From NCBI GenBank assembly GCA_964628185.1, contig CAZVLQ010000008.1, positions 23,055 to 87,054 of the forward strand: a stretch of DNA of 64,000 bases. Reading direction: 5' to 3'. This DNA comes from CAZVLQ01 sp964628185 (GTDB taxonomy: Bacteria; Pseudomonadota; Zetaproteobacteria; Mariprofundales; Mariprofundaceae). Each line of letters begins with the position of its first letter. The first letter of the stretch is position 1. Made by a program: the position numbers and the translations under genes. This document shows, in pieces, positions 42,182-50,444 of this stretch. The notes below the pieces were generated by a model. That model was not told where the DNA came from, ran no database searches, and saw nothing but the letters and a program-made list of their open reading frames with translations.

Positions 42182-42499
42182 CTATTCTTCCGTGTAAGCC
42201 GTTGGACCGGCAATATATGCACCTTTCAGGCCCCATTTACGGATTTTGGCCAGCATGCGGTTGGCGCGTGTCAGGTTGGCGCGCCGGAGCCTGGCGCCGC
42301 GCAAGTCCGCCCCGTACAGATCGGCGTCGGTCAGATCGGCACCGCGCAAGTCCGCATTGCGAAGATTGCATTCGGAGAGGTTGGTGTCGGCAAGCCTTGC
42401 ATTTCTCAAATCCTTCCCGGAGAGGTCGAGACCGGAGAGATTATGGCCGGACAGATTACGCCCCTCACTGACGGCTTGCACGACTTCATCAGCGGTCAT
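42182..42499 (-). CDS. Pentapeptide-repeat protein
   Basis: This 105-residue protein has about ten tandem A(D/N)LxX units from residue 18 to 82 (NLSGHNLSGLDLSGKDL, NADLRGADLTDADLYGADL), which fold as a right-handed beta-helix. The C-terminus IRKWGLKGAYIAGPTAY is non-repetitive. The ATG at 42499 follows GAGGAGG. Function of such small repeat proteins is mostly unknown. First gene of the hldD-rtcB unit, divergent from arsS across 194 bases with no clear operator. Confidence 0.9.
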   Translation of the reverse strand: MTADEVVQAVSEGRNLSGHNLSGLDLSGKDLRNARLADTNLSECNLRNADLRGADLTDADLYGADLRGARLRRANLTRANRMLAKIRKWGLKGAYIAGPTAYTEE

Positions 42500-42693
42500 G
42501 GATTTGTCCTCCTCGTTTTGCCGTGGCGGCAGTGTTAATCTTCCGGGATGTGATAGTACGGCGCAGCGGGTGCAGCGCAAGGGGTTCCGCTGTGTGGCAG
42601 GGTTGGCGCAAGTAAGATGTGGCCGGAATGCGCGACTATATGAGCCGCTTGCAATATTCATGAGCGGCGATTGGGACTGGGGTCTGGACAGGG

Positions 42694-43665
42694 ATGCACG
42701 CAACATTACCGCTATTGCGGGGAACGGATTTTCCGGCCATCCGGCGCAGGACGCTGGAGACGTTGCAGGTTAATCTGGGTTATCTGTGTAACCAGAGCTG
42801 CCTGCATTGCCATGTGAATGCCGGCCCGCGGCGCAGGGAAATTATGGACGCCGCAACTGTCCGGACCGTGCTTGATTTTCTGGTGGCGTCCAACACAGGA
42901 AAACTTGATCTGACCGGCGGTGCGCCCGAGATGAATCCGCATTTCAGGGAACTGGTCAGCGCGGCGCGCGGGCTGGGCGTGCATGTGATGGACCGGTGCA
43001 ATCTGACCATTCTTGAAGAACCCGGCTACGAGGATATGGCGGCATTTCTGGCCGCGAATCAGGTGGAGGTGGTTGCATCCCTGCCCTGCTATGAGGAAGA
43101 AAATGTCAATGCCCAGCGCGGAAAGGGCGTGTTTGGCTTAAGCATCCATGCCTTAAAGCGGCTGAATGCGCTGGGTTACGGCGCACGGGAAACGGGGCTG
43201 GTCCTGAACCTGGTGTACAATCCGCCGGGGCCGAGTCTGCCGCCGAATCAGGAAGCGCTGGAGGCGAGCTACAAGGTGGAATTGAAGCGTCGCTTCGGCA
43301 TTGTATTTGACCATTTGTTCACGATTACCAACATGCCCATCCAGCGCTTTGGCAGTACGCTTATCTCCAGGGGGCAGTTTGCTGATTATATGCAATTGCT
43401 GAAGGATGCCTACCGCGAGGACAACCTGGAGGATGTGATGTGTCGAGGTATGATCAGCGTGGACTGGCGGGGCTTTGCGTATGACTGTGATTTTAATCAG
43501 ATGCTGGATCTGCCTCTGGGCTGGAATGGAAAGCCGCACATCCATCTGTCCGAACTGATCGGCGAGGATATCGAAGGCAATCCGATTGTCGTGATGGATC
43601 ATTGCTATGGCTGCACCGCCGGGCAGGGTTCCAGTTGCGGCGGGGCATTACTAATACCTTCATAA
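42694..43665 (+). CDS. arsS: Arsenosugar-type radical SAM protein ArsS
   Basis: The 323-residue enzyme has Cys32-x3-Cys36-x2-Cys39 (CNQSCLHC), DLTGGAPEMNPHFRELV and VVASLPCYEEENVNAQRGKG, with a C-terminal DUF3641 region ending HCYGCTAGQGSSCGGALL. ArsS family members transfer the 5'-deoxyadenosyl group to dimethylarsenite in arsenosugar biosynthesis. The ATG follows GGACAGGG closely. First gene of a six-gene same-strand unit that ends with arsM. Confidence 0.93.
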   Translation: MHATLPLLRGTDFPAIRRRTLETLQVNLGYLCNQSCLHCHVNAGPRRREIMDAATVRTVLDFLVASNTGKLDLTGGAPEMNPHFRELVSAARGLGVHVMDRCNLTILEEPGYEDMAAFLAANQVEVVASLPCYEEENVNAQRGKGVFGLSIHALKRLNALGYGARETGLVLNLVYNPPGPSLPPNQEALEASYKVELKRRFGIVFDHLFTITNMPIQRFGSTLISRGQFADYMQLLKDAYREDNLEDVMCRGMISVDWRGFAYDCDFNQMLDLPLGWNGKPHIHLSELIGEDIEGNPIVVMDHCYGCTAGQGSSCGGALLIPS

Positions 43666-43691
43666 AGGTTTTAGCAAAGGAGTAACGGCTT

Positions 43692-45326
43692 ATGAAAGCA
43701 GCGGAACTGTTTGTGCGATGTCTGGAGAATGAGGGTGTTGAAACCATGTTCGGCATTCCCGGTGAGGAGAATCTGGATGTCATGGATGCCCTGCTGGACA
43801 GTCCCGTCCGCTTCATTACGACGCGGCACGAACAGGGAGCCGCGTTCATGGCCGATGTCCGCGGCCGACTGACCGGAAAGGCGGGTGTTTGCCTGGCCAC
43901 CCTGGGGCCTGGCGCTACGAATCTGGTCACCGGCGTGGCCGATGCCAATATGGACCGGGCGCCCGTGGTCGCCATTGCCGGCCAGGCCGCGACCACGCGT
44001 ATGCACAAGGAAAGTCATCAGGTACTGGATCTGACGCGGCTGTTTGATCCTGTTTCCAAATACAGTACGCAAATCAGGGAGCCGGAGATTATTCCCGAGA
44101 TCGTCAGCAAGGCCTTCAAGGTTGCCGAGGTGGAGAAACCGGGAGCCTGCTTTATTGAATTTCCCGAGAATATTGCCGGCATGGATATACCGGACATGAC
44201 GCCCCTGAATTCCATGCGGCCCGAATTGTCCGTGCCTGCTGAATCGAGGCTTGCGACCGCGATTGACGTACTGGAAAGTTCGAAAAGGCCCATCATTATG
44301 GCGGGCAACGGCGTGATTCGCGCCCATGCCTGTGCCCGGCTGGTTGCCTGTGCGGAGCGGTTGAACATTCCGGTGGCGACAACCTTTATGGCCAAGGGTG
44401 CGATGCCTTTTTCGCACCCCCTGTCCCTGGGGACCGTGGGCCTGCAAGCCAGGGACTATGTATCATGCGGTTTTGACTGTGCGGATGTCATCATATGCGT
44501 CGGTTACGATATGGTGGAGTATCATCCCTACCTGTGGAACAGGAATAAGGACCACAGGATTGTGCATGTGGATACGATGCCCGCCGAGGTGGATGAACAC
44601 TACCAGGTGGAGGTTGGGGTTGTTGGCGATCCGGGGCTCGCCATGGATGGCATTGCGTCCCGGGTGTCACCCAGAAATGAAGCGCTCTACGCAGGCTTGC
44701 GCCGGACGATAGTGAATGAATACGAACAATTTGCCGATGACGGCGGCTTTCCGCTCAAGCCTCAGAAGATCGTCCGGGACCTGCGCCAGGCATTGAATCC
44801 CGAGGATATCGTCATCTCCGACGTCGGGGCGCACAAGATGTGGATGGCGCGTATGTACCAGGCGGAACAGCCGAATACCTGCATTATTTCAAACGGCTTC
44901 GCCTCCATGGGTATCGCCCTGCCGGGTGCGATCGCGGCTAAAATGACCTGTCCGGAATGCACGATTGTGGCCGTGACGGGAGATGCCGGTTTTCTGATGA
45001 ATGTTCAGGAGATTGAAACAGCCGTACGCTACCACATCCCCGTCATTATCCTGATCTGGCATGATGATCATTATGGCCTGATCCAGTGGAAACAAATGGC
45101 AAAATTCGGGCGCGAATCCCATGTTTCCTTTGGCAATCCGGATTTTATTCAACTGGCCGAAAGCTTTGGCGCCAGGGGTTATCGCATTGAAGCCGCCGAT
45201 GAACTGGCGCCGGCGCTTGCGCGGGCAAAGAAGGATGACACCGTGGTGATCATTGATTGCCCGGTGGATTACAGTGAGAACATGAAACTGACTGAAAAGC
45301 TGGGTGAACTGGTATGCCCGATTTAG
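43692..45326 (+). CDS. Acetolactate-synthase-like TPP enzyme
   Basis: This 544-residue ThDP enzyme of the AlsS/ALS catalytic family has catalytic Glu47 in RHEQGAAFMADV, VTGDAGFLMN through HDDHYGLIQW (ThDP/Mg motif). No short regulatory ilvH-like subunit gene is nearby and the FAD-binding pattern is not obvious, so it may be a catabolic-type enzyme decarboxylating pyruvate or a related 2-oxoacid. AAAGGAG precedes the ATG. The 3' end overlaps the dehydrogenase gene by 13 bases. Confidence 0.88.
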   Translation: MKAAELFVRCLENEGVETMFGIPGEENLDVMDALLDSPVRFITTRHEQGAAFMADVRGRLTGKAGVCLATLGPGATNLVTGVADANMDRAPVVAIAGQAATTRMHKESHQVLDLTRLFDPVSKYSTQIREPEIIPEIVSKAFKVAEVEKPGACFIEFPENIAGMDIPDMTPLNSMRPELSVPAESRLATAIDVLESSKRPIIMAGNGVIRAHACARLVACAERLNIPVATTFMAKGAMPFSHPLSLGTVGLQARDYVSCGFDCADVIICVGYDMVEYHPYLWNRNKDHRIVHVDTMPAEVDEHYQVEVGVVGDPGLAMDGIASRVSPRNEALYAGLRRTIVNEYEQFADDGGFPLKPQKIVRDLRQALNPEDIVISDVGAHKMWMARMYQAEQPNTCIISNGFASMGIALPGAIAAKMTCPECTIVAVTGDAGFLMNVQEIETAVRYHIPVIILIWHDDHYGLIQWKQMAKFGRESHVSFGNPDFIQLAESFGARGYRIEAADELAPALARAKKDDTVVIIDCPVDYSENMKLTEKLGELVCPI

Positions 45327-46777
45327 CCCGGATTCCGCTGATGATCCCCGGTGCTACCACGGCTGGGCAGGCCCTGGATGTGCGCTCCCCCTACGATGGC
45401 AGTTTGATTGCCACAGTGGAGGCCGCCGATGCACAAGCCGTTAAACAGGCGTTTGATACTGCCGCCGCTCTTTATCAGCAGAAGAATACATGGCTGTCCA
45501 TTGAGGTGCGGAGCGCCATCCTGACCGGGGCCGCCCGAATCATGGCGGATCAGGCCGATGAACTGGCGCAACTGATCGCCCGGGAGGGCGGCAAGCCTCT
45601 CGTGGATGCGCGGGTGGAAGTGGCTCGCGCCGTGGATGGCGTCCATCTCTGCGTTGAGGCGATGCGAACACAGGCAGGGCGGATGATTCCCATGAACCTG
45701 AATACTGCTTCCCGGGGCCGCCTGGCGTTTACGCAATATGAGCCCATCGGCGTGGTGCTGGCCTTCAGCGCCTTTAATCATCCGCTGAACCTGATTGTTC
45801 ACCAGGTCGGCCCGGCCATTGCCGCCGGCTGTCCCGTCATCATCAAACCGGCCGAAGCCACACCCTTGTCGTGCCTGCGCTTTGTGAAGATTCTGCGAGA
45901 CGCAGGCTTGCCCGCGGGCTGGTGCCAGCCCGTGGTGACTGATGATCTGGAACTGGCCGAACGCATGGTCAGCGATGAGCGGCTGGGTTTTTTCAGTTTT
46001 ATCGGTTCGGCAAGGGTGGGCTGGATGCTTCGCTCGAAACTGTCCCCGGGCGTACGCTGCGCCCTGGAACATGGCGGTGCGGCCCCCGTGATTGTGACGG
46101 AAGATGCCGATCCCGATGTGGTTATCCCGGCACTCGCTAAAGGTGCATTTTATCACGCCGGGCAGGTGTGCGTTTCCGTCCAGCGGGTGTTTGCCCATGC
46201 ATCCATCGCCAGGAAACTGGCCGAAAGGCTGGCCGCGACGGCAGGAAGACTAACGGTTGGTGATCCGCTCGATGTCGGCACGGATGTAGGTCCGCTGATT
46301 CGCCAGCGGGAAGTGGCGCGTGTACATGCATGGGTGGAAGAAGCCAGCCAGGCGGGCGGCGAGGTGCTGTGCGGCGGCGAACCGGTTGGCGGTCGCTGTC
46401 ATGACGGGAGCTGTTATGCGCCGACGGTGCTGTTTGATCCTCCGGATGATGTGAAGATGAGCCGTCAGGAGGTGTTTGGTCCGGTGGCGTGCGTGTATCC
46501 ATGCGCTGGCGTAAAGGAGGCCGTGGAGCGCGCCAATGCACTTCCCTTTGCATTTCAGGCAGCGGTGTTTACCGCCAGCCTTGATACCGCGCTGGCGGCA
46601 AGCCGTGCGCTGGATGCCGCCGCCGTCATGGTCAATGATCATTCCGCCTTTCGTGTGGACTGGATGCCGTTCGCGGGGCATAAGGTTTCGGGCCTGGGCA
46701 CCGGCGGCATCGGCTATGCCATGCGCGAGATGCAGTCGGAAAAACTCATTGTCATTCATTCCGGGGGTGAATTATGA
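45314..46777 (+). CDS. NAD(P)-dependent aldehyde dehydrogenase
   Basis: This 487-residue ALDH-superfamily enzyme has Asn155 (FNHPLN), general base Glu252 (LEHGGAAPV, instead of the usual ELGG), catalytic Cys286 (GQVCVSVQR) and EVFGPVACVYP. It oxidises an aldehyde to an acid. It overlaps the TPP-enzyme gene upstream and the next gene as ATGA. An aldehyde product of the TPP enzyme would be a logical substrate, which is inference. Confidence 0.9.
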   Translation: MPDLARIPLMIPGATTAGQALDVRSPYDGSLIATVEAADAQAVKQAFDTAAALYQQKNTWLSIEVRSAILTGAARIMADQADELAQLIAREGGKPLVDARVEVARAVDGVHLCVEAMRTQAGRMIPMNLNTASRGRLAFTQYEPIGVVLAFSAFNHPLNLIVHQVGPAIAAGCPVIIKPAEATPLSCLRFVKILRDAGLPAGWCQPVVTDDLELAERMVSDERLGFFSFIGSARVGWMLRSKLSPGVRCALEHGGAAPVIVTEDADPDVVIPALAKGAFYHAGQVCVSVQRVFAHASIARKLAERLAATAGRLTVGDPLDVGTDVGPLIRQREVARVHAWVEEASQAGGEVLCGGEPVGGRCHDGSCYAPTVLFDPPDDVKMSRQEVFGPVACVYPCAGVKEAVERANALPFAFQAAVFTASLDTALAASRALDAAAVMVNDHSAFRVDWMPFAGHKVSGLGTGGIGYAMREMQSEKLIVIHSGGEL

Positions 46778-48303
46778 CAATGGATCAGTTTTATTCGCTT
46801 GCCCGGTTTGTTATTGAGTGCATTGGCTGGATTGGCGCCGCCGCCATACTGGTGCTGGGCGTGATGTTCGTGCGCGACGTCACCCAGACCCGGCACGCGA
46901 TTTTGCGTAATTTTCCCGTCATTGGCCGCATGCGCTACTTTCTGGAGCGGCAGGGCGTGTACTTCCGGCAGTATTTTTTTGCCCATGACCGCCAGGAACT
47001 GCCCTTCAATCGCGCCACGCGCAACTGGGTCTACCAGGCCGCCAAGGGTGGAAAAGGGCTGATTGGATTTGGTTCCACCAACGACCTGCGCGAGCCGGGT
47101 TCCATCGTCTTCGTTAACTCGCCGTTTGCCAGACTGGCGGGAGAGCAGTGCCATGATTGTTCGCGGGTTATCGGTCCTGATGCGCTGCATCCATTCAAGG
47201 CCCGTCATATCGTTAATATTTCCGGCATGAGTTTCGGCGCCCTCTCGGCCCCTGCCGTGCGCGCGCTTTCCCGTGGCGCGGCGGCGGCCGGCGTATGGAT
47301 GAATACGGGCGAGGGAGGCCTGTCGCCATATCATCTGGAAGGCGGAGGGGACATTATCTTTCAGATTGGCACGGCCAAATACGGGGTGCGCGACGAGAAG
47401 GGGAGCCTGGACGATGCGCGTCTGCGCAAGATGGGTGAGAAGGTTCGTGCCTTTGAAATCAAGCTGGCGCAAGGCGCCAAACCGGGCAAGGGCGGCGTAC
47501 TGCCGGGTGTCAAGGTGACGAAAGAGATCGCGGCCATCCGGGGCATTCCGGTTGGAGAGAGTTCGCTCAGTCCGAACCGGCATCTGGATATTGAAACACC
47601 GGACGATCTGCTGGATATGATCGAGCGGGTAAGGCGGGTGACGGGCAAGCCGGTTGGGATCAAGACCGTGATCGGCTCCGATATCTATCCACGCATGTTA
47701 TGCGAGACGATCCTGCGGCGGGGATCAGCCGGCGCCCCTGATTTTATCACGCTGGATGGCGGAGAAGGCGGTTCGGGCGCGGCGCCGCAGGCCCTGGCGG
47801 ATCATGTGGGTCTGCCCGTCACCGAGTCGCTACCGTTACTGGTGGACGTGCTGATGGAATACGGGCTTAAGGAACGGATCAGGGTCATCGCCTCCGGCAA
47901 GCTTATGATTCCGTCGCGCGTGGCCTGGGCGCTGTGCATGGGAGCGGATTTTGTCAATACGGCCAGGGGATTTATGTTTTCACTGGGATGCATACAATCC
48001 ATGCAATGCCATCTTGATACCTGCCCAACGGGCGTTACCACGCATCAGAAACGTCTGCAACGCGGTCTGGTGGTGACGGACAAGGCCGAACGGGCGGCCA
48101 ATTATGCCCGGCGGATCAACAGCGATGTTAATATGATCGCCCATTCCTGTGGATTGAGGGATGCCAGGGAATTTAAGCGGGAACATGCGCGCGTGGTACT
48201 GGCCGCGGGTCGAAGCGTGCGTCTGGATAGACAATATCCATATCCCCACCGGGAGGTCCCACTTCCGGAGGAAACGGTAACAGGGAGCGTTCATGAGTCT
48301 TGA
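46774..48303 (+). CDS. Membrane-anchored FMN-binding glutamate-synthase-like protein
   Basis: This 509-residue protein has an N-terminal helix (about residues 20-37) followed by a GltB-type FMN-binding TIM barrel (ISGMSFGALSAPAVRAL, GEGGLSPYH, LDGGEGGSGAAPQ) and a [3Fe-4S]-type motif Cys-x5-Cys-x4-Cys (CIQSMQCHLDTCPTG). It lacks the glutamine amidotransferase domain, so it is not a whole glutamate synthase. Some relatives are linked to MsrPQ-like or amine-methylating systems. Role unknown. Confidence 0.88.
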   Translation: MTMDQFYSLARFVIECIGWIGAAAILVLGVMFVRDVTQTRHAILRNFPVIGRMRYFLERQGVYFRQYFFAHDRQELPFNRATRNWVYQAAKGGKGLIGFGSTNDLREPGSIVFVNSPFARLAGEQCHDCSRVIGPDALHPFKARHIVNISGMSFGALSAPAVRALSRGAAAAGVWMNTGEGGLSPYHLEGGGDIIFQIGTAKYGVRDEKGSLDDARLRKMGEKVRAFEIKLAQGAKPGKGGVLPGVKVTKEIAAIRGIPVGESSLSPNRHLDIETPDDLLDMIERVRRVTGKPVGIKTVIGSDIYPRMLCETILRRGSAGAPDFITLDGGEGGSGAAPQALADHVGLPVTESLPLLVDVLMEYGLKERIRVIASGKLMIPSRVAWALCMGADFVNTARGFMFSLGCIQSMQCHLDTCPTGVTTHQKRLQRGLVVTDKAERAANYARRINSDVNMIAHSCGLRDAREFKREHARVVLAAGRSVRLDRQYPYPHREVPLPEETVTGSVHES

Positions 48304-48943
48304 TGATGATATTCAGGCGCTGCAGGCGCAGATGATGCAGCAAATCCCGGAGGAGACGCTGGCCGTGATGGCACGAGCAACGGAAGAGCTTGCCGGCTCG
48401 GGCGTACTCGACCACAGCCTGAAGGCGGGAGAGGCCGCGCCCGATTTTACCTTGCCCGATGCTCAGGGCAGCCATACGCATCTTGCTGATGTGCTGGCGC
48501 AGGGTCCGGTGGTGCTGAGCTTTTACCGTGGTGGCTGGTGTCCATATTGCAACCTTGAGCTGCATGCTTTGCAACAGGCGCTGCCGGAAATTCAGCAACT
48601 GGGCGCGCAGTTGATCGCGGTTTCACCGGAATTGCCGGACCGTTCCCTGTCCACGTCGGAAAAACAGGCGCTGGCATTTCCGGTACTCAGTGATCATGGC
48701 AATCGTGTGGCCGCGGCATACGGGCTTGTGTTTACCCTGCCGGAGGCGCTGCGCCCGATCTACGCGCAATTCGGCATTGATCTGCCGGCCTGGAACGGGG
48801 ATAACAGCTTCAAATTACCCATACCGGCCACCTTCGTCATCGGCGGTGATGGCCTGATCATGGATGCCTTTGCCGATACGGACTATACGAAACGCATGGA
48901 GCCTGCGAGGATTCTTGATGTTCTCGGGACATGTCGGGCATAA
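48293..48943 (+). CDS. Peroxiredoxin-like thiol-specific antioxidant protein
   Basis: This 216-residue AhpC/TSA-like domain protein has Cys83/Cys86 in FYRGGWCPYCNLEL (a CxxC, unlike the single peroxidatic Cys in typical 2-Cys Prx) and VSPELPD. About 40 helical residues come before the thioredoxin fold. It may reduce peroxides or organic thiol/arsenical intermediates; the second is speculation. It overlaps the previous gene by 11 bases and precedes arsM. Confidence 0.88.
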   Translation: MSLDDDIQALQAQMMQQIPEETLAVMARATEELAGSGVLDHSLKAGEAAPDFTLPDAQGSHTHLADVLAQGPVVLSFYRGGWCPYCNLELHALQQALPEIQQLGAQLIAVSPELPDRSLSTSEKQALAFPVLSDHGNRVAAAYGLVFTLPEALRPIYAQFGIDLPAWNGDNSFKLPIPATFVIGGDGLIMDAFADTDYTKRMEPARILDVLGTCRA

Positions 48944-48990
48944 TGTTGTCGATCAAGAGGTAATTGCAAAACAAGGAGTTTGAATCGGTC

Positions 48991-50106
48991 ATGAGCATGC
49001 AATCAAGCATACTGGAGCGCTATTCGGAAGGGGCGGAGCAGCGGCAGGCGGACCTGTGTTGTCCGGTGGATTACAATCCCGAACTGCTGAAGTTGCTGCC
49101 CGAAGAAATTATTGAAAAGGATTACGGCTGTGGTGATCCCTCACGCTATGTTCGCCCGGGGGATGTCGTGCTGGACCTGGGCAGTGGCGGCGGCAAGATC
49201 TGCTATATGGCGGCCCAGCTTGTCGGGGATGAGGGGCGCGTGATTGGCGTCGACATGAATGACGACATGCTGGATCTGGCACGCAAGTATCAACATGAGA
49301 TGGCTGCCAGGATCGGTGGTGATCGCGTGTCCTTTCACAAGGGGCATATCCAGGATCTGGCCCTGGACCTGACGGCGACGGAAAAATGGTTGTCCACTCA
49401 CCCTGTAAGAAACGGCGATGATCTGGTGGCGCTGAAACAGTTTCAGGACGAGCAGAAACTAGATCACCCGCTGATCGCCGACAGAAGCGTGGACCTGGTC
49501 GTGTCCAATTGCGTATTGAATCTGGTGGATGCAGTGGAAAAAGATCAGTTGGTTCATGAAATCTTCCGTGTGCTGAAGCCCGGGGGGCGTGTCGCTGTCT
49601 CGGACATCGTATCTGATGAAGAAGTGCCCGAGCATTTGCAGCGCGACCCCGAATTATGGAGCGGTTGCATCTCCGGCGCCTTCCAGGAGCATGCGTTTAT
49701 CAAGGTATTCCTGGATGCCGGTTTCATGGGTGTTTCCATTGACAAATGGGATGAGGCACCCTGGCAGGTAGTGGAAGGCATCGAGTTCCGCTCGATGACG
49801 CTGACGGCGGTCAGGCCGGAAGATGCTGAATGCCTGAATTATGGTCATGCCGTAATCTACAAGGGACCGTTTTCCGAGGTTTATGATGATGACGGTCATG
49901 TCTATTATCGCGGTGAGCGCATGGCGGTTTGCGAGCACACCTATCATTTTCTTACCGAGGGGCCATTCAGGGAGCACTTTATCGGAATCACGCCGGTACA
50001 TACGGAGAAGCCAAGCCGCTTCTGCGCTCCGGCAGGGACCCGACGGCCCGCCGCCATGACCAAGGGCGGCACGCATTCCGGCTCCAGTGGCGGGGGGTGC
50101 TGCTAG
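48991..50106 (+). CDS. arsM: Arsenite SAM-methyltransferase ArsM
   Basis: This 371-residue methyltransferase has the SAM motif VLDLGSGGGKICYMAAQ, arsenic-binding-type cysteines (CCPVDYNPELLK, YGCGDPSRY, VSNCVLNLV, WSGCISGAF) and the ending SGGGCC. It adds methyl groups to As(III) and is the partner of ArsS in arsenosugar synthesis. The start is the ATG at 48991 with AAGGAG 12 bases upstream; a TTG at 48964 is also in frame. The TAG stop lies on the first bases of repeat copy C. Confidence 0.93.
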   Translation: MSMQSSILERYSEGAEQRQADLCCPVDYNPELLKLLPEEIIEKDYGCGDPSRYVRPGDVVLDLGSGGGKICYMAAQLVGDEGRVIGVDMNDDMLDLARKYQHEMAARIGGDRVSFHKGHIQDLALDLTATEKWLSTHPVRNGDDLVALKQFQDEQKLDHPLIADRSVDLVVSNCVLNLVDAVEKDQLVHEIFRVLKPGGRVAVSDIVSDEEVPEHLQRDPELWSGCISGAFQEHAFIKVFLDAGFMGVSIDKWDEAPWQVVEGIEFRSMTLTAVRPEDAECLNYGHAVIYKGPFSEVYDDDGHVYYRGERMAVCEHTYHFLTEGPFREHFIGITPVHTEKPSRFCAPAGTRRPAAMTKGGTHSGSSGGGCC

Positions 50107-50271
50107 GAGCCTGTCGAACTTAGGGGAATCGTAGCGAGCAGGTGGGGAAGCGAGGACAAAAAGCTACGGATTTGAGGCGCATAGTGGTAACTATGTAACG
50201 AAAATACGGAACTTTTTGGACCGCTATCCCTGCCGCGCAGTAGATTTTCCATAAGTCCGGCAGGCTCCTAG
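50104..50271 (+). repeat. Palindromic element, copy C (168 bp)
   Basis: Ends are AGGAGCCTGTCGAACTTAG and the complement of TAGGAGCCTGCCGGACTTAT, flanked by CTAG. It shares with copy A the arrangement of inner arms (CAAAAAG...CTTTTTG) and the core GAGGCGCATAG.GGT.ACTATG. It begins on the arsM stop codon. No ORF. It may also terminate the arsS-arsM transcript. Confidence 0.8.
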
Positions 50272-50444
50272 CCCTGCCTTGTTCTCATTTAATCTTCCAT
50301 TTGTGTTGTAATGAATTTCTCTCTGTAACGTCTATACTATGTCCTGGTATCCACGGCTGAGGATACGGTGTACGGCCCCATGCATATCCGCAAGAACAGG
50401 GGGTGCGAAGGCCGTCGTGATACAAAGGGCCTAGGAGGGTGATA

